Assembly (NCBI GenBank): GCA_937625935.1 | Contig: OW569379.1 | Location: 362,001-426,000 of the forward strand | Direction: 5' to 3' | Source of the DNA: Tetramitus jugosus | Taxonomy: Eukaryota; Heterolobosea; Eutetramitea; Acrasida; Vahlkampfiidae | Length of the DNA stretch: 64,000 nt | In this document: positions 19,001 to 27,690 of the stretch, one piece after another | Position numbering within the stretch: the stretch's first letter is position 1 | Layout of the letters: every line of letters begins with the position of its first letter | Notes under the pieces: generated by a model | The model's database searches: none | What the model was told of the DNA's origin: nothing | Seen by the model: only the letters and a program-made list of their open reading frames with translations | Position numbers and translations under genes: made by a program

Positions 19001-19329
19001 AGAAATCAAAGTATCAAATTATGGTGGATCAAGCACTGTTTAAGTACCAAACTGAAAATTCTCAGATGAAGAAAAAGTTGATGTCTGAGAAGCAAAAGAG
19101 AGAATCTGCTGAGAAAGAACTACAGGCCTATAAGAACCGTATGGCAGAACGACTGAAAATTCTGGGTCAGGATGATCCTTCGATATTTGAACCCGATCTA
19201 GATAGTCAAGATGGTTACTTAGGATCACCTGCCCATCCATCGAACGACGCTGAAGGTGATGAGTCTGACCAAGAAGAGGAATCTCACTTGATTAAGATAC
19301 CAGATATCATTGAGAACTTCTACAGTTAA
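16003..19329 (+). CDS. Myotubularin-family phosphoinositide 3-phosphatase
   Basis: 1108 residues from the first in-frame ATG at 16003 (the frame is open further upstream but without ATG). Residues 1-255 are low complexity with Thr, Asn, Gln and Ser runs. A PH-GRAM domain follows (about 260-450: YPGEKILYKVNHVAYIQSK, RVVHGALFITNYQIRFV), interrupted by two low-complexity inserts. The phosphatase domain spans about 530-1000 and holds the CX5R active site HCSDGWDRTSQ near residue 823, with catalytic Cys, the two Asp and Arg all present, so it should be active. Upstream IPALTWVHP and IIRCSQPMVG are typical of the family. A C-terminal coiled coil (about 1005-1050) may mediate dimerisation. Myotubularins remove the 3-phosphate from PI3P and PI(3,5)P2 on endosomes. 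Confidence 0.95.
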   Translation: MSQTAIEKYSPFLSSLFTTTTNTTNTTTSPTSTTNTNTTTDTTFTPPKKVVSKKLKTKATTTTTTRISRTTPIGQNLFYDMMSTSDGECYVRIHNNNNNNNNNSLSLTPQDEISKNLEKLSRNNNNNPQHSPSSTTTTSLKNNGSPTAQMSETSSQQQQQQIQYIKPNYRQQQNGHPKNGHSKKQQIENHFGSPPKISSASSSPVVVTLNNLGSSNYSSHNSSNNNSNNNNSSNNNSNNGTVVTIVDANSSTTSSPISFMMNEYPWLYPGEKILYKVNHVAYIQSKHFVDHEHCYTGPEWNTNHPTQTHNTTITNSSNSSNNGNGNDNGSIKNNQVLNGSHKRVVHGALFITNYQIRFVKEKFADDDSDDESESSSLSSPSSATAALLKETTTNTKEDNLEASTSESSSSSAAVEAMESFASSSSSRFSVGMCLSAILNIEERLPSDSGAFKRYFGQNQGGANGGTNGDDTVGSSSLSFDAAYFSSTPLGLHNHQNMSYMSSNDRFSKNGSRKRHSEEDCSGILQIYGKDIRSMKLAFFGTSDKVRPKRLSAQQHAQDVDWNSQTTLRELNYILTNMKTPKNMFAFQFGLFKEQVFSVMFHKKPVGNEWGIYDPLKDFARQGLHLNDSNSLWRLSDANVNYALCDTYPKYLAVPKSITDDQLKGCSTFRSKGRIPALTWVHPSQEKGGCIIRCSQPMVGVMRSRSREDEDLIEGIRKNCAARKVHIIDCRPKANALAQTVMGRGYEDVTYYSNCTIEFMGIDNIHAMHSSLHTLTKLCQKSGDTYWLSSLENTGWLRHCRLILQCSQRIVELVEHKRMAVIIHCSDGWDRTSQVSALSQLLLDPYYRTIRGFELLIEKEWCSFGHKFLDRLGHTRNSSLSDEVSPVFLQFIDCVYQIMRQFPDHFEFDERLLITILDHTYSCLFGNFLHNSDKERENDALRSNTVSLWTFINSNRQQFVNRLYNRKQAQKSRTVLLPDSEIDTLSAHFWVGYFYRYRMGKKSKYQIMVDQALFKYQTENSQMKKKLMSEKQKRESAEKELQAYKNRMAERLKILGQDDPSIFEPDLDSQDGYLGSPAHPSNDAEGDESDQEEESHLIKIPDIIENFYS
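16284..16311 (+). repeat. (AAC)n trinucleotide run encoding poly-Asn
   Basis: Nine or so AAC/CAA units inside the myotubularin N-terminus give an Asn homopolymer. Similar AAC, AAT and AGT runs occur at about 16660-16720 in the same gene. Confidence 0.9.
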
Positions 19330-19639
19330 GAACTTCACACAAAACACTTAGTTGTTCTTGCAAACCTTGTAAAAATTCTTCTCTATCAATCAATAACAAA
19401 TTCCATCTATTATTCTCGGTTAATCTCTTCCTTGACTTCGACATACATTTTGTTGTCCAGATTTGTTTATCTTAGTCATTTTTCCCAGGAGAATAATTTC
19501 TTGTCAGCATCCACCCCTTGTTTGCTTCCACATACTTAACAACAGGGAAGTAGTTGCCATGGTACACTGAGTCGTGTAAATCTCCAAGGAATTGATCCAT
19601 AGTGGAGAACTCCTTCAAGAACATAGAAAAATTTGTAGA
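19330..19639. other. Intergenic region between myotubularin and fusion gene
   Basis: 310 bp holding the 3' UTR of the myotubularin gene and the leader of the next gene. A short minus-strand frame (19472-19660) crosses it; I did not accept it as a gene. Confidence 0.4.
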
Positions 19640-22600
19640 ATGGCATTCACCACAAGGCAAAGAGCGGGAAATAATTGTCCTTCAAGCAAAAAACAACCAA
19701 AAGAGCAAAAAAAGATGGGCATTTTCAAGTCCTTGATCGGCACAGTGCTATTGACACTGTTGGTGACAGTGATCATCCTCATCAACATTTCCATTTTTCT
19801 AATCTACTCACCTGATCCTTCGACAGAGCATTACCTTCATGTGAAAAACGTCAATCTCACAGCAGCTGCAGCTTCCAACACTACTGATGGCAGCAACAAG
19901 AACAATAACAAATCGACAACTACTAAAAAACCAATCTCTCCAAAATTGGTTCCTTCTGAAAATTCCACTGTTCAATACTTTCATCTTCCTCATTCATTGG
20001 ATGCTGCGATTGCTTATGAGATTAGTGGACCAGAGAACGGATATCCAGTGTTTATGATGCATGATTTGCCAGGTAGTAAAAATTGGGTGCACATCAATGA
20101 GTCTCAATTGTTGGAGTTGCACGGAATCAAGTTGATTCGTTTTGATCGATTGGGTCTCGGTCATTCCGCGACGGATCGCGCTCTTTTGAACAAATTACAG
20201 CAAAGTCAAGAAAGCTCTGGAAAAAAATTGGCGCCAAAAAAGCAACGCAATAAGCAACAACAAGCTCGACAAGTGCAACAGAAGCAACAACAGAAGCTTC
20301 ACTCATGGGAGACCTTTATGGAATGGTTCAATTCTTTTTTGAACAACGATAAGGCAAAGCAAGTGAAATTTACTGTGGCCAATTCTGTTGAATCAGAGTT
20401 TATTCCATTGGTGAATCACGTGTTGAAGGATAACAGTCAACACTTTTCTATTGTTGGCTATGGTATGGGTGCTCCATTCGCTTTGGCAGCTCTTCGATCC
20501 AAGCAATGGAACGTCTCAAGAATTGATTCTGTGTCGTTGCTTGCGCCATTAGGTCAACCAACAAGCACACAGGACAAGAATGTTGACGATTGGGAGGAAG
20601 GATGCTACGTGTATCAACAGATCCACAAATGGGCAAATCACCCAGAGCATCAATATAGAGCTGAATTAGCAATTAGAGCTCTGTGGAGTGCTGCTAGCAA
20701 GTTTGGTCTCGTAACTCATCATGAAGCATGGCCAAAACTGTTCCGTCCATGCATGAATACTGATGATGTGCAATTGCTGTTTAGTAACACAACAGTGTCT
20801 GATCAGTGGTTGAATGTTTTCAATCGTACAATGATCGATCTGTACATGCAGGGAACAAGCACCCACATGAACCAATTGATTGCCTTAATGAGACCTAATG
20901 GTTGGGGATTTGATCCATCTGAGATCTCCACAACCACTTCAAAGCTTCAATTCTTGTACTCGGATGTCGATCGTTTCGCTCCTGCTGCGCTCGTTGAACG
21001 TCTTTACAACTCTGTATGCTCAAAGTCATCAAACACATGCACCAAGCAACTCACATCTGGTGTAGGTCACTTTGCTCTCTTTAACCAAGCCTTCAACGAA
21101 ACGCTGTCCTTCCTTGCTCGAAACGCCCAATTCTCCTCGGCAAGAAATAGTCCGACAACAACAATTGATCCGATCAACACCACATCAAAAGAGGAAGCAA
21201 GAAAAGAGGAAACTACAAGTGACAAGATGATGAAAAAGTTTAGCTCTACCTTTCTGACAAAAGCATCCCCATCTCCTACAAAGAGAATCATTGTTGTAGG
21301 AACGGGACTTGCTGGTTTCAGTGCAGCGATCGAGGCTGTTCACTATGCCAAGAACCACAAGAATCAACCCGTGAAGGTATTGATGCTAGACAAGGAAGAA
21401 AGAATCGGAGGAAACTCTGCCAAAGCATCCTCTGGAATGAATGCTCTGTCCAATGATGACGATGCACAACAATTCTATAATGATGTGATCAAGAGCGGAG
21501 GTGGACTATCGAATGAAACATTGGTCCATATTCTGGTGGATCAGAGTCACGATGCATTGGAATTTTTGACCCGTGTTGCACATATTGATATGAGTGTGGT
21601 GACTCAGTGTGGAGGTCACTCTCATCAGAGAACATTTAGAAATTATGTGGATCCGAATGATCCGAGACCAAAGAATGTCGGTTTTGAAATTATTAGCAAG
21701 ATGAATCAATTGGTCACTGGAGATGAAGATGAAGATCTCAAGAAAAGTATTGAAATTGTGAATGGAGCGAATGTTGTTGGATTTTTAACCAATGAAGACA
21801 ACAATAGTGATAATCCAACTGTTGTTGGTGTAAAGGTTCAAATCAAGGAAAGTGAAGAAGTGGAGCAACTGTACGCCGAGTCAGTCATCTTGGCCACTGG
21901 TGGATACGGTCAAGACAGAAGAGATCTATTGCACAAGTTTGCACCTGATTGGATGCAAGAGTTGCCCAGTACCAATGGAGCCTTCTCGACTGGTGATATG
22001 ATCAAGCTTGTTCACGAACAATTGAAGGGTCAAATGATCCATATGGATCAGATCCAAGTTCACCCAACAGGCTTCATCAATCCAAAGGATCCAAACAGTA
22101 AGACTGTGTTTTTAGCAGCTGAGGCATTGAGAGCATACGGTGGTATTCTGATCAATCAACAGGGATCTAGATTTACGAATGAACTGGGAACCCGTGACAG
22201 AGTAACCAATGATATTCTAGCAAACTGCACCAATCAGGGCATTGACTACAAGTGGGCCTTTTTAGTGATTAATCAGTACGTTGTTGATCACTTTGGAAAG
22301 AATTTGATGCAATTCTACATCTCCAAGGGATTCTTTACCAAGCATGACAATGCTGCCGATTTCGCATCCACCTATCAACTCAATCCTGCAACCGCTCAGA
22401 CTACTCTTGATGAATACAACAGCCACGTGAACAACAAAACTCCAGATCAATTCGGAAAGACTCTATTCCCAACGACTGTAGATCCAAACGAAACCCTGTA
22501 TGTTGCTAAAATTACACCAAGTATCCATTACACGATGGGTGGTTTGAAGTTTGATGCCAACGCTCGTGTCTTGAACGAAAGAGATCAACCAATTCCAGGT

Positions 22601-22726
22601 TTGTATGCCGCAGGCGAGGTCACCGGCTCTCTTCACGGAAGAAATCGCCTCGCAGGTAACTCACTACTCGAAACAGTAGTCTTTGGAAGAATCAGTGGTA
22701 GGGCTGCAGTAGGGATCGACGCGTAA
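19640..22726 (+). CDS. Fusion of alpha/beta-hydrolase-like domain and FAD-dependent fumarate reductase
   Basis: 1028 residues from the first in-frame ATG at 19640. One TM segment (about 30-54, LLTLLVTVIILINISIFLIY) anchors the protein. Residues 108-487 are alpha/beta-hydrolase-like: FMMHDLPGSKNW, RFDRLGLGHS, GYGMGAPFALAAL (about 273), YSDVDRF and GVGHFALF. The nucleophile elbow GxSxG reads GYGMG, so the catalytic Ser is Gly and esterase activity is unlikely. Residues 546-1028 are a complete flavoprotein of the fumarate reductase/OSM1 type: GTGLAGFSAA dinucleotide site, GGNSAKASSGMNA, HPTGF, the catalytic Arg in ELGTRDRVTND, IHYTMGGL and LAGNSLLETVVFGR. Such enzymes reduce fumarate to succinate and re-oxidise reduced cofactors. 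The domain fusion is unusual; the hydrolase part may be structural or ligand-binding. Confidence 0.88.
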   Translation: MAFTTRQRAGNNCPSSKKQPKEQKKMGIFKSLIGTVLLTLLVTVIILINISIFLIYSPDPSTEHYLHVKNVNLTAAAASNTTDGSNKNNNKSTTTKKPISPKLVPSENSTVQYFHLPHSLDAAIAYEISGPENGYPVFMMHDLPGSKNWVHINESQLLELHGIKLIRFDRLGLGHSATDRALLNKLQQSQESSGKKLAPKKQRNKQQQARQVQQKQQQKLHSWETFMEWFNSFLNNDKAKQVKFTVANSVESEFIPLVNHVLKDNSQHFSIVGYGMGAPFALAALRSKQWNVSRIDSVSLLAPLGQPTSTQDKNVDDWEEGCYVYQQIHKWANHPEHQYRAELAIRALWSAASKFGLVTHHEAWPKLFRPCMNTDDVQLLFSNTTVSDQWLNVFNRTMIDLYMQGTSTHMNQLIALMRPNGWGFDPSEISTTTSKLQFLYSDVDRFAPAALVERLYNSVCSKSSNTCTKQLTSGVGHFALFNQAFNETLSFLARNAQFSSARNSPTTTIDPINTTSKEEARKEETTSDKMMKKFSSTFLTKASPSPTKRIIVVGTGLAGFSAAIEAVHYAKNHKNQPVKVLMLDKEERIGGNSAKASSGMNALSNDDDAQQFYNDVIKSGGGLSNETLVHILVDQSHDALEFLTRVAHIDMSVVTQCGGHSHQRTFRNYVDPNDPRPKNVGFEIISKMNQLVTGDEDEDLKKSIEIVNGANVVGFLTNEDNNSDNPTVVGVKVQIKESEEVEQLYAESVILATGGYGQDRRDLLHKFAPDWMQELPSTNGAFSTGDMIKLVHEQLKGQMIHMDQIQVHPTGFINPKDPNSKTVFLAAEALRAYGGILINQQGSRFTNELGTRDRVTNDILANCTNQGIDYKWAFLVINQYVVDHFGKNLMQFYISKGFFTKHDNAADFASTYQLNPATAQTTLDEYNSHVNNKTPDQFGKTLFPTTVDPNETLYVAKITPSIHYTMGGLKFDANARVLNERDQPIPGLYAAGEVTGSLHGRNRLAGNSLLETVVFGRISGRAAVGIDA

Positions 22727-22955
22727 TCTGCGCTTCTCGCGTCAATAAAAATTGAGCAGTGGTGATCACTCGCTCCTGAATACCTTTGAAGCATTATTTC
22801 TAGATATATGTATACCTTTGAGGGACTTCCCATTTGTAGACCACTGGCCCAGTTTTTGTGCCAATGGGAAACGTGTTTTGTCATCAATTCTCCTGTTTCC
22901 GACTCGGAAAAACAATCAACAACAAACAAAATTTTCACATTGACCGAGGGGCGAA

Positions 22956-23678
22956 ATGATGAACCTTCTTCGACAGCCAAATGGACTGGGATTCATGCTA
23001 AAATCATCATGCTTAGTCTCATTGAGCATGTTTACTGGTGATGTTTTGTGTCAACTTCTGGATGACATGCGAAAAACAAAAATTGAACAATCTGATGATG
23101 GCGGGAAAATTAAACACACCACAGTAATTGGAGCTCCTCAAGAAGTCAATCACAACAGTTCGGAACTGTCAATGTCAGTTGTCACAAAGGATAGCAACAA
23201 CTCGACAGTGTCATCCTTTCTAGCGAACAGGTGGGATCACAAGAGATCGCTCATCATGGGCACAACTGGCCTGTGTGTCAGTGGACCACTCGGATTTCTC
23301 ATCTTCTCCTCACTGGATCGCTTTGTTCCGGGCAATTCATCCAAAGCAAGTCTCAAAAAAACACTGTTGAACGCTTGCATTGCTCCACTGTCTATTTGTG
23401 TGACTTTCTCCACTGTAACATTGCTCAAGGGTGGCACACTCACCGATGCCAAAAACAAAATTGCTTCGGACTTGGTCACGACGTACACCACAAGTATCTT
23501 CTATTGGCCCGTAATCGGCTTCCTCAATTTTCGCTTCGTTCCTCTCCAATATCGTCCAGTCGTCGGCAGCATAGCCGGCATAATCTGGAACGTTTATATG
23601 GCAGGGCAAACGAATTGTGCGACCCATACCTCTTCGGACAATGCACTCGATCAAACAGTCACAAATGTTGATTGTTGA
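22956..23678 (+). CDS. Mpv17/PMP22-family membrane protein
   Basis: 240 residues. N-terminal part: FMLKSSCLVSLSMFTGDVLCQ (family GDxxxQ motif). A divergent polar insert (about 35-85) precedes WDHKRSLIMGTTGLCVSGPLG and the C-terminal signature FYWPVIGFLNFRFVPLQYRP, then GIIWNVYMAG. Four membrane segments are expected. The family sits in the mitochondrial inner membrane or peroxisome and is linked to channel activity and mitochondrial DNA upkeep. The insert between helices 1 and 2 is larger than usual. The start is an ATG 230 bp after the fusion gene stop. Confidence 0.88.
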   Translation: MMNLLRQPNGLGFMLKSSCLVSLSMFTGDVLCQLLDDMRKTKIEQSDDGGKIKHTTVIGAPQEVNHNSSELSMSVVTKDSNNSTVSSFLANRWDHKRSLIMGTTGLCVSGPLGFLIFSSLDRFVPGNSSKASLKKTLLNACIAPLSICVTFSTVTLLKGGTLTDAKNKIASDLVTTYTTSIFYWPVIGFLNFRFVPLQYRPVVGSIAGIIWNVYMAGQTNCATHTSSDNALDQTVTNVDC

Positions 23679-24144
23679 CAATCTTAACCGTTATTCCGGT
23701 CAGCCGAGCCCCCCAGAATTCCGATCAGGAGAACGCGGAACAACATCAAAAAAATTGGTCTCTTCCTTGATAATTCCTTACGAAGACATGTCAGTGCCAG
23801 GGGTTGCGTACTTGCGATGCCGTAAAACTCCTTCGCGAGGCGAAAGGTGTTGTCTGAGACCATAAAAAGATCAGTGTCAATTTTCCAGTGGACTGTTGGG
23901 CAGTTAAAGCTCCAAAGAGGTTTGTGAATTTCTTATATCACTCGGATATCCTTTGGTAATTACTCAAACATAAAAACAAACACACACCACACCCAGGACT
24001 CACTCTCAGTAGATCTTACTTTCTGTATTAACATCAGTAGCAAGAAGCATTCGAAGGAACTATTTGACCCTCCTACACAAGATTACAGTAAATTTTTCCT
24101 ACCACAATCTCAATACTTACCAAGTATAGTAAATTCTGACCACC
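23679..24144. other. Intergenic region, no gene seen
   Basis: 466 bp between plus-strand genes. The second half is AC-rich (leader-like). Open frames here are short and lack recognisable motifs. Confidence 0.4.
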
Positions 24145-25161
24145 ATGCAAATATTCAAACAATCAACTGAAGAAGCTTTGCAACCAACAAGCTTTAATCT
24201 AGATCTTGAGATCGATGATGAATTGATCCAAGCCTACGAACTCATGCATTCAAGGTACCTGAGCAGACAAGAACAACAAACAGAAGCCATTCACACAACT
24301 GTCCAAGACGACTCTCTGGTCGGAAATTGGAACTTTTCATTCCTCTCCTCCGAAAAAAATACCGATTTTACGTTCCTGGACGCGGCAGCCGAACAGGAAG
24401 TTCTTCATCACATTCTTGAGAATGTGACCAGTGCACCAACTGAAGGTCAAGAAGAAGAGCCGGATCTCCTTTCGTGGTCATTCCCTCTGTGGAGCAGCAA
24501 TGAGTCTCTTCTAACGAGCAACAACACAAGCCATTCTCCATTGGATCTCTCTCCAACTCCATCGTCTCCTATTCCACCTTCCTCCCATGTTGATTCTACC
24601 CCATATGTCCAAGCTCAGTTTTTCACCAAAAAGGATCAAGGGAACAATTATGTCGTGTCTGAGCAAATTCCTCTGATTGACGTAACGCGCACAATTGTGC
24701 ACGACAGCAAGACACAGGACATTGATCCAGATCTTTACAGTTGCAGGACCAAGTACCAACAATCACCATGTGATCAACCTCAGTACCATCATGTTTACCA
24801 ACAAGTACCTCAAGTTGAATCTGTACGGTCATACATGGTGCCCTCCCAACTCGTGAGTGATGCTCCTATTGCTGTTGCTCCAAACCAACAACAACAACAG
24901 AGATCATTCTCTACTAATCAACGAGTGAACAAGAGACAATCTCCTTCTTCCTCGTGTACAAGCCGTCATGAGATTACAATCACGACAGGTGCCAATCAAC
25001 AAGCCTTTACATTCATCAATGAAGATCCGAATCGTGCCAAACGAAAGAGGAGTGCTGAAAAGCAAGATCGCGTGCTCATTCCCTACGAGAATCCAAATAG
25101 AAAGCGCACACGGGTGGGCAAGCAACAGGATCAATATTGCAACACTTTTGTGTTGTGGTAA
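24145..25161 (+). CDS. Disordered protein of an unrecognised two-motif family, member 1
   Basis: 338 residues, largely disordered with Gln, Ser and Pro-rich segments. I do not recognise the family. Two short motifs are shared with the next gene: an N-terminal LDLEIDDELIQAYE (about 19-32) and a C-terminal block starting FTFINEDP (about 289), continuing through basic KRKRS to DRVLIPYENPNRKR and ending FVLW. The basic patch could be a nuclear localisation signal, so a nuclear role is possible but unproven. It starts at an ATG after an AC-rich leader. The shared ends and tandem position show it arose by duplication with the gene at 25941. Confidence 0.75.
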   Translation: MQIFKQSTEEALQPTSFNLDLEIDDELIQAYELMHSRYLSRQEQQTEAIHTTVQDDSLVGNWNFSFLSSEKNTDFTFLDAAAEQEVLHHILENVTSAPTEGQEEEPDLLSWSFPLWSSNESLLTSNNTSHSPLDLSPTPSSPIPPSSHVDSTPYVQAQFFTKKDQGNNYVVSEQIPLIDVTRTIVHDSKTQDIDPDLYSCRTKYQQSPCDQPQYHHVYQQVPQVESVRSYMVPSQLVSDAPIAVAPNQQQQQRSFSTNQRVNKRQSPSSSCTSRHEITITTGANQQAFTFINEDPNRAKRKRSAEKQDRVLIPYENPNRKRTRVGKQQDQYCNTFVLW

Positions 25162-25940
25162 AGTGGTCGAGTGGTGGCAACGAAACATTCAAAAGCTCCG
25201 TACACGTTGCCCCTTTCGTCCTTGGTTCTTGTTTTGTCTCTAGGAAGACTAATTTACACCCACTTTCGGCCCTTTGTTTGTGGTGACGTTGAACTGATAT
25301 TGCCCGGTATTTGGAGATGGAGATTGTGCACTATTCATCATCCTTTGTCTGGTAATTCTCCAAAAGGAACGAGTGTTTCGTCCTGGACACACATATCCTA
25401 TCGGCTTCTGCTAAATGTTTATAAACTAGCGAACACATTTTTGATTATTCACAGCATGTTAAATGTCAGTATCAACCTTTGACCAAGCAACAAGGAAAAA
25501 GTGTAACCGGACCCATCTCCTGTAGATTGTCGAAGATTCAGTCGTTTCTTGTATGTCAAACGTCATTGCATGTTAACTATTTTGTTCAGTAAGCCGCTTA
25601 GGGGCTGCGGGAGATTATGATCCCGTCGTCCGTTAACAAATAAGTCGACACCGAAAATGTAACTTCGGAGAAAACTCGTTCTGTTTCTGGTTTTGAGGGG
25701 ACACGAAGGCGATTTGACAAACATAAGCCCTGCCATTTCACACGACAGACAACGCTAGGTTATGCGACATCGAAATCTGTGCTTCCCCGTTGTTGTGTGT
25801 TGGCAATAATCGCTTCTCTCTGCCACAGAGGAGCTCCAAAACGAACAAACAACAACCACAACACATACCCAATAACTTTGAAACTAGTTCATACTTTTCG
25901 TTCCAACACCAACAACACACCCACAACAAAAACTAAAAGT
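25162..25940. other. Long intergenic region between the paralogous pair
   Basis: 779 bp. The last 150 bases are CAAC-rich leader. Around 25592-25630 a GC-rich patch contains a 5-bp hairpin (CGGGA, 8-nt loop, TCCCG). A 103-codon plus frame at 25171-25482 has no recognisable features. I call no gene here. Confidence 0.4.
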
Positions 25941-27662
25941 ATGACCTACTACGACTACACTCTTCATCCCATCTACTCATCACCATCTTTCCTGCAGCAA
26001 CAACAGCCACAACAAATGATGAATCATCAGCAACAGCCACTGCTTGACTGGACTGATCCAAGTAGTGAGGAATATTATATCAATAGCAACCACTACAACA
26101 ACAACAACAACAACAATAATCAACAACACCACAACTACAACATGGATGAGATGCCATCGTTGGATGATGTCTATGAAGGTCTCTTTCTCTCATTCTCCTC
26201 TGACAATGAAGAAGATCAACATGAAGAAGCAGAGGAAGAACAACAAGAACAGCAAGCTCTTGCTCCAATAATAGGGGAGGAGGAAGGCTGTGATCACATT
26301 TTGGATCCCTTGACTCCAATGAGCTCTACTGTTGCCCTTGAAGATGATACTCCGTTGGGATTGAACTTGAACATTGATGATGAACTCATTTCGGCCTTTT
26401 GGGAGAGCTACACGAAAATCCAACAGTCAAAAAATTTACAACAGGTGCCCATAACTCCGACTCCGGCAGCAGTGAACCCCCTGCAACGAGAACTTCCATC
26501 TCTACGACTCCTTCCACTACACCACCAGCATCAACAACAACCACAACAACAGAGCTTCCATCATCAAAATCATAGCTTTGCGTCATCAACAAGCACTCCA
26601 ACGACACCAACGACTCCTCCTACCCAATTTTGCAGCATTCAAGATCCGACTCCCTTCCACACGAATCTTAACCACAATAGTCCTTTGTTACACCAACCTC
26701 TCCAGCAACCTACAACCCACATTTTTTCCTATTTTAAGCATGAACCAATAGCCATTACTGCTCCAGCCACTGCCACCACTCTTAACAATCAAGAGTTTAT
26801 CCCTCAGCAGTCTCCTCAACTCCTCGTTCAAGAACAAGTACTCCTCATGGCCTCTGATGAGCACGTTCGCTGTGAACAGAGCACTCTTGAGACAGAAAAG
26901 CACTTTAACTCTGTGTTTGACCAAGACAAGAGAAGCATGAGAAGGGAAACCAAGAGCTTTTGCAGTGGTACCTTGGCTACCATGACTGCATCGCCGTCCT
27001 CATCCAGAAAGAGATCTCAACCACAAATGCACCATCATGATGGCTCAAATGACGATGAACAGAAGATGTTCTCTCATTTTTCCATATTGCCTGAACCAGC
27101 TGAACATGATTGGATTCAGCACGGCAAGAGAAGAAAGCTCGACAGCAATAGCAATGCTGCTTCGTCTTCTTCTCATCCACCTTCGAGTCGTCATCATCAT
27201 CAAATATCCACTACACAGCAGTCTTCTTGTGTGAATGATGATGTGCCAGCGGCTACACGGACTCGAACAAAGAGCTTTAAGAGTAAGGCACTTAGTAGTG
27301 GTGGTGTCGTGACTACTACGACTACTACCACAACCACGACAACAATGACAAGGTCGGCCTCTTCTTCAAATAGCACTACTGCTGTTGTGTCTGTTGAGGA
27401 CAAGGACACAAGTGATAGCTTCCATGTTGTGAAGCAGCGACAAGTCAAGCAACAACCTCAGCTCCAACCTTTTTATAGCTTCCCAGAGGAAGAGAGCTCC
27501 TTCACATTTGTTCAATATGACCCTCATATGAACGGATCACAGGGACTCGTTGATGGTCAGAGAATGAGAGATAAGATTCTTATTCCAAACAACAGAAGCA
27601 GCAATTGGAGAAAGAAGATGAAGAAGCATGACTCATTTATGCAAAGTTTTGTTCTCAAGTAA
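25941..27662 (+). CDS. Disordered protein of an unrecognised two-motif family, member 2
   Basis: 573 residues from the first in-frame ATG at 25941; the frame is open upstream but has no ATG. Gln, Asn, His, Thr and Ser runs dominate, so it is intrinsically disordered. It shares with its upstream neighbour the motif LNLNIDDELISAFW (about 141-154) and the C-terminal block FTFVQYDP (about 521), DKILIPNNRSSNWRKK, ending FVLK. An acidic stretch (about 85-115) and a basic GKRRKL patch are present. Low-complexity acidic/Gln segments and the basic patch are compatible with a transcription regulator, but that is a guess; no known DNA-binding domain is seen. Confidence 0.75.
   Translation: MTYYDYTLHPIYSSPSFLQQQQPQQMMNHQQQPLLDWTDPSSEEYYINSNHYNNNNNNNNQQHHNYNMDEMPSLDDVYEGLFLSFSSDNEEDQHEEAEEEQQEQQALAPIIGEEEGCDHILDPLTPMSSTVALEDDTPLGLNLNIDDELISAFWESYTKIQQSKNLQQVPITPTPAAVNPLQRELPSLRLLPLHHQHQQQPQQQSFHHQNHSFASSTSTPTTPTTPPTQFCSIQDPTPFHTNLNHNSPLLHQPLQQPTTHIFSYFKHEPIAITAPATATTLNNQEFIPQQSPQLLVQEQVLLMASDEHVRCEQSTLETEKHFNSVFDQDKRSMRRETKSFCSGTLATMTASPSSSRKRSQPQMHHHDGSNDDEQKMFSHFSILPEPAEHDWIQHGKRRKLDSNSNAASSSSHPPSSRHHHQISTTQQSSCVNDDVPAATRTRTKSFKSKALSSGGVVTTTTTTTTTTTMTRSASSSNSTTAVVSVEDKDTSDSFHVVKQRQVKQQPQLQPFYSFPEEESSFTFVQYDPHMNGSQGLVDGQRMRDKILIPNNRSSNWRKKMKKHDSFMQSFVLK
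26094..26120 (+). repeat. (CAA)n run encoding poly-Asn
   Basis: Tandem CAA/AAC units within the disordered protein give an Asn tract. A similar ACN repeat (about 27310-27345) encodes a Thr tract. Confidence 0.85.
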
Positions 27663-27690
27663 AATTAATATAACGTCGTGAAGTGAAGAT

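Noticed and set aside
19472-19660. A 62-codon minus-strand frame just before the hydrolase-fumarate reductase gene
   Set aside because: It overlaps the plausible start of the plus-strand gene, has no recognisable motif, and any upstream exon would have to lie inside that gene.
25171-25482. A 103-codon plus-strand frame in the 779-bp gap
   Set aside because: Composition resembles non-coding sequence, no family is recognised, and it has no obvious leader.
25592-25630. GC-rich patch with a CGGGA/TCCCG hairpin considered as an RNA gene
   Set aside because: The stem is only 5 bp with an 8-nt loop; no tRNA arms, snoRNA boxes or Pol III terminator nearby.
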